Shown piece after piece: positions 34,716 through 44,692 of a stretch of 64,000 nucleotides of DNA. The stretch comes from Actinomadura coerulea (GTDB taxonomy: Bacteria; Actinomycetota; Actinomycetes; Streptosporangiales; Streptosporangiaceae): positions 744,001-808,000 of the forward strand of contig NZ_JACHMQ010000001.1 in assembly GCF_014208105.1 (NCBI RefSeq), written 5' to 3'. A program made the position numbers and the translations under genes. Each line of letters opens with the position of its first letter. Position 1 is the first letter of the stretch. The notes under the pieces were generated by a model. It did not search any database and had not been told where the DNA came from. It saw nothing but the letters and a program-made list of their open reading frames with translations.

Positions 34716-35515
34716 CCACGACGAGCAGGCGGCCGCCGACCAAGGCGCCGAAGAAGAGGGCCCCGGAGCGCCCGGACGGAGCCGCTCCGGCCAGGCCCGC
34801 GCCGCCGAAGAGCAGGCCCTCCGGGGCCGCTCCGGTCACGCCGGCGCGCGCGAAGGCGGCGCCCGCGAAGCCGGCCGCGGCCAAGACGGCGCCCGCCCCG
34901 ACGCGGACGAAGGTCTCGCCGGCCAAGAGCACGAAGGCCGCGAAGGAGACGAAGGCCGCGAAGGCCGCCGTCAGCGCGCCCGCGAGCACCAAGGCGGCGA
35001 CCGCGTCGCGGCGCGGGACCGCGCCGCGGGCCCCGTTCGTCCTTCTCATCGTCGGCCTGCTCGGCGGCGCGCTGGTCAGCCTGCTGCTGCTCAACACCGT
35101 CCTCGCCAAGGACGCGTTCACCCTGACGCGGCTGCAGCAGAGCAACAAGCAGCTCGAACAGCAGCGCCAGGCCTACGAGGAGGAGATCGCCCGCGAGGGC
35201 GCCCCGCAGCAGCTGTCGAAGAAGGCCGAGGGGCTCGGCATGAAGCAGGGCAAGGACCCGGCCTTCTTCTCCACCGAGCCCGGCCGCCCCGGCGGCACCA
35301 TCCGCCCCGTCCCGCACTCGGCCGCGGCGTCGGCCGGCGCGGCGGGCGTCCTCGGCGTGCCCGGCACCGTGATCCCCGGCGACGGCGTCCCGCTGTCCGA
35401 CGCCCGCACCAACGGCGCGGGCACGCGGAACGGCCAGGGTGCGGGCGCGCGCAACGGCAACGGCACTGGAGCACGGAGCGGCACAGGGACGCGGACCGGG
35501 CACGGGGCACCGTGA
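34712..35515 (+). CDS. ftsL: FtsL-like septum formation protein with long basic N-terminus
   Basis: This 267-residue bitopic protein sits in the ftsL position between rsmH and ftsI. It has a cytoplasmic N-terminus of about 105 residues made of K/A/P repeats, one transmembrane helix (108-128, [20 protein letters not shown]) and a coiled coil (about 136-160, [19 protein letters not shown]). A periplasmic tail ends in a G/N/T/R-rich low-complexity run. FtsL joins FtsQ and FtsB to activate the FtsWI synthase. Sequence similarity is weak, as usual for FtsL; position and topology carry the call. The start overlaps the rsmH stop. Confidence 0.8.
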   Translation: MTTTSRRPPTKAPKKRAPERPDGAAPARPAPPKSRPSGAAPVTPARAKAAPAKPAAAKTAPAPTRTKVSPAKSTKAAKETKAAKAAVSAPASTKAATASRRGTAPRAPFVLLIVGLLGGALVSLLLLNTVLAKDAFTLTRLQQSNKQLEQQRQAYEEEIAREGAPQQLSKKAEGLGMKQGKDPAFFSTEPGRPGGTIRPVPHSAAASAGAAGVLGVPGTVIPGDGVPLSDARTNGAGTRNGQGAGARNGNGTGARSGTGTRTGHGAP

Positions 35516-35549
35516 GCGGGCGCGGTCACGGCGGGGAGCGGGTGGAACG

Positions 35550-37865
35550 GTGACGAAGGGCCCGGGACGCGGTACCGCGGGGCCGCCCTCCGGCCGCGGA
35601 CGCGGCCCGGACGGGCGCGGCCCCCGCGGCGCGGCCGGGCGGGACGACAAGAGCGGCCCGGGCGCGGCGCGCGCGTCCGGGCGTCAGACGGGGAACACGC
35701 CGCGCCCGCCCGCGGGACGGGCGGACGGCGCCGGACGGCCGGGCAGGAAGGGCGGCGGCGCCCGCCGTCCCGCGCGCAGCGGCACGGTCCCCGCCTCCCG
35801 CAAGGAGACCCCGGGCAAGGACACCCCCCGCAAGGACACCCCCCGCAAGGACACCGCGCGTAAAGACACGGCCCGTAAGGACACCGGCCGTAAAGGCACC
35901 GCGCCCAAGGAGAAACCGGCCGGGCGGACGGGCGGCGCCGCGACGGCCATCAAGCGCTCCGCGCGCAGGAAGGCGCCCGCCAAGAGCGCGGCCGCGGAGA
36001 GCCGCACGGCCCGCAACGCCCAGGGCGCGCGGCCGAAGACGGACGGCGCGGGCCCGCGCGGCCCGCGCCCCGGCGGCGGTTCCGGACGGCGCCCGCCGCC
36101 CGGCCGCCCCCCGCGGCCCCGGGTCCCCTTCCACCGGCGCGACCCGCTCAAGCGGCTCAACGTCGGGCTGCTCGTCGTCGCGTTCGTGCTGTCGCTGTTC
36201 GCCGGGCGCCTCGTCCAGCTCCAGACGATCGACTCGGGGCAGTACACCGAGCAGGCGATGCTGCAGCGGATGCGGGAGCTCACGCTGCCCGCCGTCCGCG
36301 GCGACATCACCGACGCGCAGGGCAACCCGCTCGCCATGACGGTGGAGGCCCGCGCGATCTTCGCGGACCCCTCGCTCATCAAGGCGGACAAGCGGCAGCC
36401 GATCGTCAACGCCCTGGCCCCGACGCTCGGGCTGAACCCCGCGACGCTGCTGAAGCAGATCAGCAGGCCCGAGACGCGGTTCGTCTACCTCGCGCACGGG
36501 GTCCGCCCCGACCAGGCCCGCCTGGTGAGCTCGTGGAACTTCCTCGGCATCGGTACCTTGCCGGAGTATCGCCGGGAATATCCCAACGATTCGCTGGCCG
36601 CCAGCGTCATAGGTTTCGTGAACGACACGGGGAGCGGGGCCGCCGGTCTGGAGAGCTCGCTGAACGGCGTGCTCGCCGGCAAGGCGGGCTGGCAGCGGGT
36701 CGAGATCAGCCCCGAGGGCCAGCACATCCCCATGGGCGAGGACCAGAAGCGCCCGTCGGTGCCCGGCCGCGGGGTCCGCCTGACGCTGCAGCGCGACCTG
36801 CAGTTCAAGGCGCAGCAGGCGATCGAGCGGCAGGTCCGGGCGAGCAGGGCCAAGAGCGGCACCGTGATCGTCATGGACCCGCGCACCGGCCGGCTCCTCG
36901 CGATGGCGTCCGCGCCGGGGTTCGACCCGAACGACTACGCCGACTCCGACCGGTCCCGCTGGGGCAGCCCGCTGGTGCAGGACGCCTACGAGCCGGGCAG
37001 CACCGGCAAGGTCGTCACGGCCGCGGCCGTCATGGAGCACGGCGGCGTCACCCCGCAGACGCCCTACACCGTGCCAGACAAGATCAAGAAGTACGACGTG
37101 GTGTTCCACGACTCGCACCCGCATCCGCCCGAGCGGCTCACGTTCGCCGGCGTGCTCGCCAAGTCGAGCAACGTCGGCACGATCATGGCCAGCGAGAGCA
37201 TCGACTCCCAGCGGCTCTACCAGACGCTGCGCGACTTCGGGTTCGGCCGCCGGACCGGCCTGCCGCTGCCCGGCGAGACGCCGGGCCTGCTGGTGCCGCC
37301 GGCCAAGTGGTCGGGCACCGACCGCTACCCGATCGCATTCGGGCAGACGGTCTCGGTGAACGCGGTGCAGATGGCGAGCGTGTACTCGACGATCGCCAAC
37401 GGCGGCGTCCGCGTCGCGCCGAACCTGGTCGCGGGCACCGTCGGGGAGCACGACAGGTTCACCCCGGCGCCCGAGCCGGAGCGCAGGCAGGTCATCAGCG
37501 CGAAGACCGCCCGGCAGATCAGCGACATGCTGGAGGGCGTCACGACGAAGGAGGGCACCGCCCCGAAGGCCCAGATCAAGGGTTACCGCGTCGCGGGCAA
37601 GACCGGTACCGCCGAGGTCGTCAACCCGCGCTGCGGCTGCTACGACGGCGGCGGCTACACCGCCTCGTTCGCCGGGTTCGCGCCCGCGGACGACCCGCGG
37701 CTGGTGGTGCAGGTCGTCCTGCAGGATCCGAAGCGCGGGAGCCACTATGGTGGCGATGCGGCGGCACCGGTCTTCAAGGACGTGATGAGCTTCGCGCTTC
37801 AGTCCGAGAAGATCCCGCCGACGGGGAGCAGGCCGCCGATCATCGAGATCCGCGCCCGCGACTGA
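35550..37865 (+). CDS. ftsI: Peptidoglycan D,D-transpeptidase FtsI (PBP2b/PBP3-like)
   Basis: This 771-residue class B penicillin-binding protein crosslinks septal peptidoglycan. It has about 200 cytoplasmic residues of R/G/P/K-rich low complexity, a membrane helix (204-220), a dimerisation domain (LPAVRGDITDAQGNPLAMTV) and a transpeptidase domain. The active sites are S484-T-G-K487, S539-S-N541 and K684-T-G. No PASTA domains follow. GTG at 35550 was chosen because it follows the ftsL stop closely with purine-rich sequence upstream. The N-terminus contains a 15-bp DNA repeat encoding KDTxR units (35800-35909). The catalytic part is intact. Confidence 0.94.
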   Translation: MTKGPGRGTAGPPSGRGRGPDGRGPRGAAGRDDKSGPGAARASGRQTGNTPRPPAGRADGAGRPGRKGGGARRPARSGTVPASRKETPGKDTPRKDTPRKDTARKDTARKDTGRKGTAPKEKPAGRTGGAATAIKRSARRKAPAKSAAAESRTARNAQGARPKTDGAGPRGPRPGGGSGRRPPPGRPPRPRVPFHRRDPLKRLNVGLLVVAFVLSLFAGRLVQLQTIDSGQYTEQAMLQRMRELTLPAVRGDITDAQGNPLAMTVEARAIFADPSLIKADKRQPIVNALAPTLGLNPATLLKQISRPETRFVYLAHGVRPDQARLVSSWNFLGIGTLPEYRREYPNDSLAASVIGFVNDTGSGAAGLESSLNGVLAGKAGWQRVEISPEGQHIPMGEDQKRPSVPGRGVRLTLQRDLQFKAQQAIERQVRASRAKSGTVIVMDPRTGRLLAMASAPGFDPNDYADSDRSRWGSPLVQDAYEPGSTGKVVTAAAVMEHGGVTPQTPYTVPDKIKKYDVVFHDSHPHPPERLTFAGVLAKSSNVGTIMASESIDSQRLYQTLRDFGFGRRTGLPLPGETPGLLVPPAKWSGTDRYPIAFGQTVSVNAVQMASVYSTIANGGVRVAPNLVAGTVGEHDRFTPAPEPERRQVISAKTARQISDMLEGVTTKEGTAPKAQIKGYRVAGKTGTAEVVNPRCGCYDGGGYTASFAGFAPADDPRLVVQVVLQDPKRGSHYGGDAAAPVFKDVMSFALQSEKIPPTGSRPPIIEIRARD
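35800..35909 (+). repeat. 15-bp tandem repeat inside ftsI (KDTxR coding)
   Basis: About six to seven degenerate copies of a 15-bp unit like CGCAAGGACACCCCC encode the pentapeptide (R)KDTx in the cytoplasmic tail of FtsI. Copies drift at the third codon positions and include AAA lysine codons, rare here. Confidence 0.75.
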
Positions 37866-37875
37866 TCGCAGCGAG

Positions 37876-37881
37876 TACCCT
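37876..37881 (+). promoter_or_regulatory. Possible leaderless -10 element (TACCCT) before murE
   Basis: TACCCT ends 8 nt before the GTG at 37890 in the only sizeable gap between ftsI and murE. It supports this start and a possible internal promoter. Confidence 0.35.
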
Positions 37882-37889
37882 CCTCGCCT

Positions 37890-39530
37890 GTGAGTCCACC
37901 ATCCGTGTTCCACCCGTCCCGTACCGTCAGCAACGAAAGAAACGCCATGCGTCCCACCACCAACCCGGCTCGTCCGCTGAGCGGACTCGCGGCGCTCCTT
38001 GGAATCGGATCGGACGAACAGGGCGGGCAGGGCGGGCGGGACGGATGGGACGCGGTGTCCGCCACGGGGATCACCCACGACTCGCGGGCCGTGCTGCCCG
38101 GCGACGTCTACGCGGCGCTGCCCGGCGCCCGCGCGCACGGCGCCCAGTTCTCCGCCCAGGCCGCCGAGGCCGGCGCCGTGGCGATCCTCACCGATGCCGA
38201 CGGCCACGACCGGGCGGCGGCGACGGGCCTTCCCGTCCTGGTGGCGAGGGACGTCCGGGCGCGGCTCGGCGACGCGGCGGCGTGGGTGTACGGCGAGCCC
38301 GGGCACGACATCACCCTGATCGGCGTGACCGGCACGAGCGGCAAGACCACCACGGTGTTCCTGGTGGAGGCGGGCCTGCGCGCCGCCGGGATCGAGACGG
38401 GCCTGGTCGGCGGCGTGGAGATCCGGGTGGGCGGCGACCGGGTGCCGAGCGCGCTCACCACGCCGGAGGCGACCGACCTGCACGCGCTGCTCGCGACGAT
38501 GCGCGAGCGCGGCGTCGGCGCCGCCGCGATGGAGGTGTCCAGCCACGCGCTGGTGCAGGGCCGGGTCGGCGGCGCCCGCTACGAGGTCGCCGTGTTCACG
38601 AACCTGTCCCAGGACCACCTCGACTACCACCCGACCATGCAGGACTACTTCCTCGCGAAGGCGCGGCTGTTCACGCCCGAGTACTCGCGGGTCGGCGTGA
38701 TCAACCTCGACGACCACTACGGCCGCGAGCTGCTGGAGATCGCCACGGTGCCGGCGACGACGTTCTCCCCGAGCGGGGACCCGGCGGCCGACTGGCGGGC
38801 CGAGGACGTGCGCGTCGGCGCCGACGGCAGCGTGTTCCGCGTGGTCGGCCCCCTCGGCATCGAGGCCGACGGCGAGGTCCGCCTCGCCGGGCCCTTCAAC
38901 GTCGCCAACGCCCTGGCCGCGATCGTCGCGCTCGTGGAGGCGGGCATCCCGCTGCAGGCGGCGGTCCGCGGGGTGGCGTCGCTGCCCGGCGTCCCCGGGC
39001 GGCTGGAGCGGGTCGACGAGGGGCAGGACTTCACGACCCTCGTCGACTACTCGCACAAGCCGGGCGCGGTCGAGGCCGTCCTGAACGCGCTGCGGCCCGT
39101 CACCGAGGGCGACCTCGCGGTGGTGATCGGCTGCGGCGGCGACCGCGACCGCGGCAAGCGGCCGCTCATGGGCGAGGCCGCCGCGCGGCTGGCCGACATG
39201 GCGTACCTCACCAACGACAACCCGAGGTCGGAAGATCCACTGGCCATCCTTGCCGCTATGGTCGAGGGCGGGCTCAAGGTGCCGCAGCCGGAGCGCGCGC
39301 ACATCGTCGTGGAGCCCGACCGCGCCGCCGCGATCGACCTGGCCGTCGGCCGCGCCCGCCGCGGCGACGTGGTCGTCGTCGCGGGCAAGGGGCACGAGCA
39401 GGGCCAGAACGTGGCGGGCGAAGTACATCCGTTCGACGACCGCGAGGTCGTGCGCGCCGCGCTCCGGCGCCGTGCGGACGCGCTCCGGCGCCAGGGACAA
39501 GGGACAAGAGGGGACGGGACGCAGGCGTGA
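37890..39530 (+). CDS. murE: UDP-MurNAc-L-Ala-D-Glu:meso-DAP ligase
   Basis: MurE (546 aa) adds the third stem-peptide residue. It has the Mur ATP-binding motif GVTGTSGKTTTVF, MEVSSHALVQGRVGG, TNLSQDHLDYHPTM with the carbamylated-lysine segment, and VDYSHKPGAVE. The specificity motif DNPR (in LTNDNPRSEDP) is the form seen in enzymes that add meso-diaminopimelate rather than lysine. GTG at 37890 gives a 19-residue lead; an ATG at 37947 is the alternative. The stop overlaps murF (GTGA). Confidence 0.95.
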   Translation: MSPPSVFHPSRTVSNERNAMRPTTNPARPLSGLAALLGIGSDEQGGQGGRDGWDAVSATGITHDSRAVLPGDVYAALPGARAHGAQFSAQAAEAGAVAILTDADGHDRAAATGLPVLVARDVRARLGDAAAWVYGEPGHDITLIGVTGTSGKTTTVFLVEAGLRAAGIETGLVGGVEIRVGGDRVPSALTTPEATDLHALLATMRERGVGAAAMEVSSHALVQGRVGGARYEVAVFTNLSQDHLDYHPTMQDYFLAKARLFTPEYSRVGVINLDDHYGRELLEIATVPATTFSPSGDPAADWRAEDVRVGADGSVFRVVGPLGIEADGEVRLAGPFNVANALAAIVALVEAGIPLQAAVRGVASLPGVPGRLERVDEGQDFTTLVDYSHKPGAVEAVLNALRPVTEGDLAVVIGCGGDRDRGKRPLMGEAAARLADMAYLTNDNPRSEDPLAILAAMVEGGLKVPQPERAHIVVEPDRAAAIDLAVGRARRGDVVVVAGKGHEQGQNVAGEVHPFDDREVVRAALRRRADALRRQGQGTRGDGTQA

Positions 39531-40924
39531 TCCCACTTCCGCTGTCGACGATCGCGGAGATCACGGGAGGGACCCGGCACGGGCCGCCGGACCCGGTGGT
39601 GGACGACCCGGTGGTGCACGGCCCCGTGGTGATCGACTCCCGCGCGGTGGAGCCCGGGGCGCTGTTCGCGGCGCTGAAGGGCGATCGCGCGGACGGGCAC
39701 GACTTCGCGGCCGGGGCCCTCGCGGCCGGGGCGGCGGGCGTGCTCGCGCAGCGCCCGGTGGACGGGCCCTGCGTGGTCGTCGACGACGTCCAGGAGGCCC
39801 TCGGGCGGCTCGCGAGGGCCGTCCTGGAGCGGCTGCCGGACGTGACCGTCGTCGCGGTCACCGGTTCGGCAGGCAAGACCTCCACCAAGGACCTCATCGG
39901 GCAGGTGCTGAGCGGCGCGGGCCCGACGGTCTACCCGCCCGGCTCGTTCAACAACGAGATCGGGCTGCCGCTCACGGTGCTGCGCGCCGACGCCGCCACC
40001 CGGCACCTCGTGCTGGAGATGGGCGCCCGCGGCATCGGCCACATCGCCTACCTCACCGGCATCGCGCGCCCGGACGTCGGCGTCGTGCTGAACGTCGGCA
40101 CCGCGCACGTCGGCGAGTTTGGCAGCCGGGAGAACATCGCCCTTGCCAAGGGCGAGATCGTGGAGGCGGTCCCGCCCGGCGGCACCGCCGTCCTCAACGC
40201 CGACGACCCGCTGGTCAGCGCGATGGCGTCCCGGACGCGCGGCGAGGTCGTCATGTTCGGCCGCTCGCCGGGCGCCGCGGTCCGCGCCGAGGACGAGACC
40301 CTCGACGAGCAGGGCCGGGCCCGCTTCACCCTCGTGACGCCGGAGGGCGCCGCGCCGGTCGCGCTGCGCCTGCACGGCTCGCACGCCGTCCCGAACGCGC
40401 TGGCCGCGGCCGCCGCCGCGCGCGCGGCGGGGCTCGCGACCGGGGCGGTCGCCGAGGCGCTGTCGGCGGCCGTGCCGGTCAGCCGGTGGCGGATGGAGGT
40501 CACCGAGCGGGCCGACGGGGTGACCGTGGTGAACGACGCCTACAACGCCAACCCCGACTCGACCCGCGCCGCGATCGACGTGCTCGTCCATCTGGCCCGC
40601 GGCCGCCGCGCCTACGCGGTGTTGGGCGAGATGGCCGAACTAGGTGACTCGTCCGTAGCGGAACATGCCAGTATCGGGCAGCATGTCGCGCGCAGCGGGA
40701 TCGCCGGGTTCGTGGTGGTCGGCGCGCACGCGGCGGCGATGGCCGAAGGGGCCGGGCAGGTTGCGTCATGGACGGGAGAGTGCGTACAGGTGGATGACGT
40801 CGGCGCGGCGGTTACCGTGCTCAGAGAGCGGCTGGCGCCGCGGGACGTCGTGCTGGTGAAGGGCTCCCGCGTGGCCGGCCTGGAACGGGTGGCCGAGGCG
40901 ATCCTCGCGGAGGACGGCCGATGA
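39527..40924 (+). CDS. murF: UDP-MurNAc-tripeptide:D-Ala-D-Ala ligase
   Basis: MurF (465 aa) completes the pentapeptide by adding D-Ala-D-Ala. Signatures are [18 protein letters not shown], the ATP loop [52 protein letters not shown] and [18 protein letters not shown]. The GTG start overlaps the murE stop by 4 nt and the gene overlaps mraY by 4 nt. The length is normal and all Mur-ligase motifs are intact. Confidence 0.96.
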   Translation: MIPLPLSTIAEITGGTRHGPPDPVVDDPVVHGPVVIDSRAVEPGALFAALKGDRADGHDFAAGALAAGAAGVLAQRPVDGPCVVVDDVQEALGRLARAVLERLPDVTVVAVTGSAGKTSTKDLIGQVLSGAGPTVYPPGSFNNEIGLPLTVLRADAATRHLVLEMGARGIGHIAYLTGIARPDVGVVLNVGTAHVGEFGSRENIALAKGEIVEAVPPGGTAVLNADDPLVSAMASRTRGEVVMFGRSPGAAVRAEDETLDEQGRARFTLVTPEGAAPVALRLHGSHAVPNALAAAAAARAAGLATGAVAEALSAAVPVSRWRMEVTERADGVTVVNDAYNANPDSTRAAIDVLVHLARGRRAYAVLGEMAELGDSSVAEHASIGQHVARSGIAGFVVVGAHAAAMAEGAGQVASWTGECVQVDDVGAAVTVLRERLAPRDVVLVKGSRVAGLERVAEAILAEDGR

Positions 40925-41979
40925 CCAACATCATCATCGCCGCGGGGATCGCGCTGATCTTCGTCGGCGTCGGCACGCCGGTGTGGATCCGCATCGTCAA
41001 CCGGCTCGGCTACGGCCAGATGATCCGCGACGAGGGCCCCGAGGCCCACCTGAACAAGCGCGGCACCCCCACGATGGGCGGGACGGTCTTCATCGTCGGC
41101 TCGCTCGTCGGCTACGCGGCCGCGCACCTGTTCACCGGGGAGGCCCCCACCATCTCGGGGATCCTGGTGCTGTTCCTGATGACGGGCCTCGGCCTCGTCG
41201 GGTTCGTCGACGACTACATCAAGGTGTTCAAGCAGCGCAGCCTCGGGCTCCGCAGCGGCGCCAAGATGATCGGCATCGTCCTCGTCGGCGTCGTGTTCGC
41301 GGTCGCGTCGCTGAACTTCCCCAACGGCTACGACGTCACCCCCGCCGACCCCCACCTGTCCTTCCTGCGCGACTTCGGCCCCTCGATCGGCCCGTACCTG
41401 TTCGTGGTGTGGGCGCTGCTGCTCATCGCGGCCATGTCGAACGGCGTGAACCTCACCGACGGGCTGGACGGCCTCGCCGCCGGCCCGGCCGGCATGGTGC
41501 TGGCCGCCTACGTCATCATCGGCAACTGGCAGCTGCGCAACAGCTGCGCCGCCGCCCTCGCCCCCAACTGCTACAGCGTCCGCGACCCCCTCGACCTCGC
41601 GGTGGTCGCCGCGGCCGTGCTCGGCGGCGTGTTCGGGTTCCTGTGGTGGAACGCCCCGCCCGCGAAGATCTTCATGGGCGACACCGGCTCGCTGGCCCTC
41701 GGCGGCGTGCTGGTCGGCCTGGCGATCCTCACCCGCACCCAGCTGCTGCTGGCGATCCTGTGCGGGCTGATCGTGATGATCACGCTTTCGGTGATCATCC
41801 AGGTCGGCGGGTTCAAGATGACCGGGAAACGCGTGTTCAAGATGGCCCCGCTGCAGCACCACTTCGAGTTGTCGGGCTGGGCCGAGACCACGATCGTCGT
41901 GCGCTTCTGGCTGATGTCCGCGCTGTTCGTGGCGATCGGCATCGGCCTGTTCTACCTGGAATGGATGCCGAAGAAGTGA
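40921..41979 (+). CDS. mraY: Phospho-MurNAc-pentapeptide translocase
   Basis: MraY (352 aa) transfers phospho-MurNAc-pentapeptide to undecaprenyl phosphate to make lipid I. About ten membrane helices are visible. Catalytic segments are [10 protein letters not shown], the DD pair in [37 protein letters not shown] and the histidine-rich loop [12 protein letters not shown]. It starts in the murF stop codon and its own stop overlaps the murD GTG. Confidence 0.97.
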   Translation: MTNIIIAAGIALIFVGVGTPVWIRIVNRLGYGQMIRDEGPEAHLNKRGTPTMGGTVFIVGSLVGYAAAHLFTGEAPTISGILVLFLMTGLGLVGFVDDYIKVFKQRSLGLRSGAKMIGIVLVGVVFAVASLNFPNGYDVTPADPHLSFLRDFGPSIGPYLFVVWALLLIAAMSNGVNLTDGLDGLAAGPAGMVLAAYVIIGNWQLRNSCAAALAPNCYSVRDPLDLAVVAAAVLGGVFGFLWWNAPPAKIFMGDTGSLALGGVLVGLAILTRTQLLLAILCGLIVMITLSVIIQVGGFKMTGKRVFKMAPLQHHFELSGWAETTIVVRFWLMSALFVAIGIGLFYLEWMPKK

Positions 41980-43394
41980 ACGAGCGCCCCTGGGAGGGCC
42001 GCCCCTCGGACGGCCGGAGCGTGTGCGTGGCCGGGCTCGGCGTGTCCGGCCGCGCCGCCGCCCGCGTCCTGGCCGCGCGCGGCGACCGCGTCACCATCGT
42101 CGACGCCCGCGACGGCGAGGAGCAGCGCGGGCACGCCGCCGAGCTGGAGGCCCTCGGGGTCACGGTCCGGCTCGGCGACGGCGAGTCCCTCCCGGCGGAC
42201 GCCGGCCTCGTCGTGACCTCGCCGGGCTGGCGGCCGGACGCGCCGCTGCTCGCCGCGGCCGCCGCTGCCGGCGTCGAGATCATCGGAGAGGTGGAGCTGG
42301 CGTGGCGGCTCCGCCCCGAGGGCGCGGCACCCTGGCTGGCCATCACCGGGACGGACGGCAAGACCACCGTCGTGCGGATGCTGGCGTGCATGCTCACTGC
42401 CGCCGGCCACAAGGCCCTGGCCGTCGGGAACGTCGGCACTCCCATCGTGGAGGCGGTGAGCCGGCCTTACGACGTGCTGGCGGTGGAGCTTTCGAGCTAC
42501 CAGCTGCACTGGTCCAGCTCGCTCGCCCCGTACGCGGCCACGGTGCTGAACGTCGCGCCCGACCACCTCGACTGGCACGGCTCCATGGACGCCTACGTCG
42601 GCGCCAAGGCCAAGATCTTCACTCCGGGGTGCGTCGCCGTCTACAACGCCGACGACGACACCTCCTCGGCGCTCGCCGAACGCGCCGGGGGAGTGTCCCG
42701 GCGGATCGGCTTCACCCTCCGGGTGCCGCGCGCCGGGGAGCTCGGCGTCGTGGAGGAGCTGCTGGTCGACCGGGCCTTCACCGACGACCCCGCGAGCCAG
42801 GCCGCCGAACTCGCCGCGCTCGGCGACGTGCGGCCGTTCGCGCCGCACAACGTCGCCAACGCGCTCGCCGCCGCCGGGCTGGCCCGCGCGTTCGGCGTGC
42901 CGCCCGAGGCCGTCCGCGAGGGGCTGCGCGCGTTCGTCCCCGACCCGCACCGCATCCAGCACGTCGCCGACGTCGCGGGCGTCTCCTACGTCAACGACTC
43001 CAAGGCGACCCAGCCGCACGCCGCCGCCGCGTCGCTCGCCGCCTACGACAGCGTCGTGTGGATCGCCGGCGGCCTCCTCAAGGGCCTGGACGTCGACGAC
43101 CTGGTGCGATCGTGCGCCGGCCGGCTGCGCGGCGCCGTGCTGATGGGGCGCGACCGGCACCGGATCGCCGAGGCGCTCGCGCGACACGCCCCGGATGTCC
43201 CCGTGGTGGACGTCCCCGACACCGACACTGGGGCCATGGACCGCGTCGTCGCCCACGCCTCCGGCCTCGCCCGGCCCGGGGACACCGTGCTCCTCGCGCC
43301 CGTCGGGGCGTCCTTCGACATGTTCGCCAACTACCCGGCACGCGGGGACGCCTTCATCGCGGCGGTGGAGCGCCTCTCCCGGGACGCCCGGTAA
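41976..43394 (+). CDS. murD: UDP-MurNAc-L-alanine:D-glutamate ligase
   Basis: MurD (472 aa) adds D-glutamate. The N-terminal UMP-binding Rossmann-like domain ([20 protein letters not shown]) is followed by the ATP motif [44 protein letters not shown] and [20 protein letters not shown] at 41976 overlaps the mraY stop (GTGA), indicating coupling. Its stop is 2 nt before the ftsW start. All motifs are intact. Confidence 0.96.
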   Translation: MNERPWEGRPSDGRSVCVAGLGVSGRAAARVLAARGDRVTIVDARDGEEQRGHAAELEALGVTVRLGDGESLPADAGLVVTSPGWRPDAPLLAAAAAAGVEIIGEVELAWRLRPEGAAPWLAITGTDGKTTVVRMLACMLTAAGHKALAVGNVGTPIVEAVSRPYDVLAVELSSYQLHWSSSLAPYAATVLNVAPDHLDWHGSMDAYVGAKAKIFTPGCVAVYNADDDTSSALAERAGGVSRRIGFTLRVPRAGELGVVEELLVDRAFTDDPASQAAELAALGDVRPFAPHNVANALAAAGLARAFGVPPEAVREGLRAFVPDPHRIQHVADVAGVSYVNDSKATQPHAAAASLAAYDSVVWIAGGLLKGLDVDDLVRSCAGRLRGAVLMGRDRHRIAEALARHAPDVPVVDVPDTDTGAMDRVVAHASGLARPGDTVLLAPVGASFDMFANYPARGDAFIAAVERLSRDAR

Positions 43395-43396
43395 CG

Positions 43397-44653
43397 ATGA
43401 CCACCGCCGCCGGGGAGGACGGCGCCGCCCGGCGCCCGGGGCCGCGGGAGCAGGTGGTCGCCGCCGTCGGGCTGCTCGACCGGCCCCTCACCTCCTACTA
43501 CCTGGTGCTGGGCTGCTCGGTGATGCTGCTCGCGCTCGGCCTGACGATGGTGCTGTCGGCCTCCAGCGTGAAGCAGCTCCAGGCGACGGGGTCGGCGTAC
43601 ACGCTCTTCCAGAAGCAGGCCGTGTGGGTCGCGATCGGGCTGCCCGGCATGTGGCTGGCGTCCCGGCTGCCGGTGAAGACGTTCCGCGCGCTCGCCTACC
43701 CGCTGCTGCTGCTGTCGGTCGTCGCGCTGGCGCTGGTGCTCGTCCCCGGGCTCGGGCGCAGCGCGGGCGGCGCGACCCGCTGGGTCGACCTCGGCCCCGT
43801 GCAGATCCAGCCGTCCGAGCTGGCCAAGCTCGCCCTCGTGCTGTGGGGCGCCGACCTGCTGGCCCGCAAGGACCGGCTCGGCCAGCTCACCGAGTGGCGG
43901 CCGCTGCTGGTGCCGCTGATGCCGGGCGCCGGCGTGCTCGTCCTGCTGGTGATGCTGGGCAGCGACCTCGGCACCACGCTGGTGCTCCTCACGATCTTCC
44001 TGGCGCTGCTGTGGGTCGTCGGCGCCCCCGGCCGGCTGTTCGTCGGCATCGCGGGGCTCGTGTGCCTGCTCGTGTCGATCCTCATCGTCGTCGAGCCGTA
44101 CCGGATGCAGCGCCTCACCGGGTTCCTCGACCCGTCCGGCAACCAGCTCACCACCAACTACCAGGGCACGCAGGGTCTGTTCGCGGTCGCCTCGGGCGGC
44201 CTGTTCGGCACGGGCCTCGGCGAGGGCCGCGCCAAGTGGGACTACCTGCCGCACGCCGAGACCGACTTCATCTTCGCGATCGTGGGGGAGGAGTTCGGCC
44301 TCGTCGGGACCCTCGTCGTGCTCGGCCTGTTCGGCATGCTCACCTACGCGGGCCTGCGGATCGCCAGGCGCGTGAAGGACCCGTTCACCCGGCTCGCCGC
44401 CGCCGGGGCCACGGCATGGCTGGTGGTCCAGGCGATCGTGAACATCGGCGCGGTCATCGGCGTCCTGCCCATCACGGGGATCCCCCTCCCACTGGTGTCC
44501 TACGGGGGCTCGGCGCTCATCCCGACCCTGTTCGCGCTCGGCATGCTGCTCGCGTTCGCCAAGCGCGAGCCCGGCGCGCGGCAGGCACTCTCCGCACGGG
44601 GTCCCGGACCGGTCGTGAGGGCTCTAAGCTGGCTGGGTCTGGCACGGCGTTGA
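43397..44653 (+). CDS. ftsW: SEDS peptidoglycan glycosyltransferase FtsW
   Basis: FtsW (418 aa) polymerises septal glycan strands together with FtsI. It has ten predicted membrane helices after a cytoplasmic tail of about 35 residues. Conserved SEDS segments are TRWVDLGPVQIQPSELAKLA, PLLVPLMPGAGVLVLLVM followed by GSDLGTT, and GLGEGRAKWDYLPHAETDFI, which holds the extracellular catalytic loop aspartate region. It ends in GIPLPLVSYGGSALI. The gene starts 2 nt after murD and precedes murG. Confidence 0.95.
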   Translation: MTTAAGEDGAARRPGPREQVVAAVGLLDRPLTSYYLVLGCSVMLLALGLTMVLSASSVKQLQATGSAYTLFQKQAVWVAIGLPGMWLASRLPVKTFRALAYPLLLLSVVALALVLVPGLGRSAGGATRWVDLGPVQIQPSELAKLALVLWGADLLARKDRLGQLTEWRPLLVPLMPGAGVLVLLVMLGSDLGTTLVLLTIFLALLWVVGAPGRLFVGIAGLVCLLVSILIVVEPYRMQRLTGFLDPSGNQLTTNYQGTQGLFAVASGGLFGTGLGEGRAKWDYLPHAETDFIFAIVGEEFGLVGTLVVLGLFGMLTYAGLRIARRVKDPFTRLAAAGATAWLVVQAIVNIGAVIGVLPITGIPLPLVSYGGSALIPTLFALGMLLAFAKREPGARQALSARGPGPVVRALSWLGLARR

Positions 44654-44692
44654 ATTCCCCCTTCGAACCACGCTGAGGAGTTGTCAACGGAC

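Noticed and set aside
36533..39526. Upstream part of the long frame ending in murF
   Set aside because: Only the part from 39527 matches MurF; the rest is a shadow of ftsI and murE in another frame.
35526..39536. Open frame of 1336 codons on the minus strand
   Set aside because: It is antisense to ftsI and murE, which are certain, and its translation is low-complexity typical of GC-rich shadow frames.
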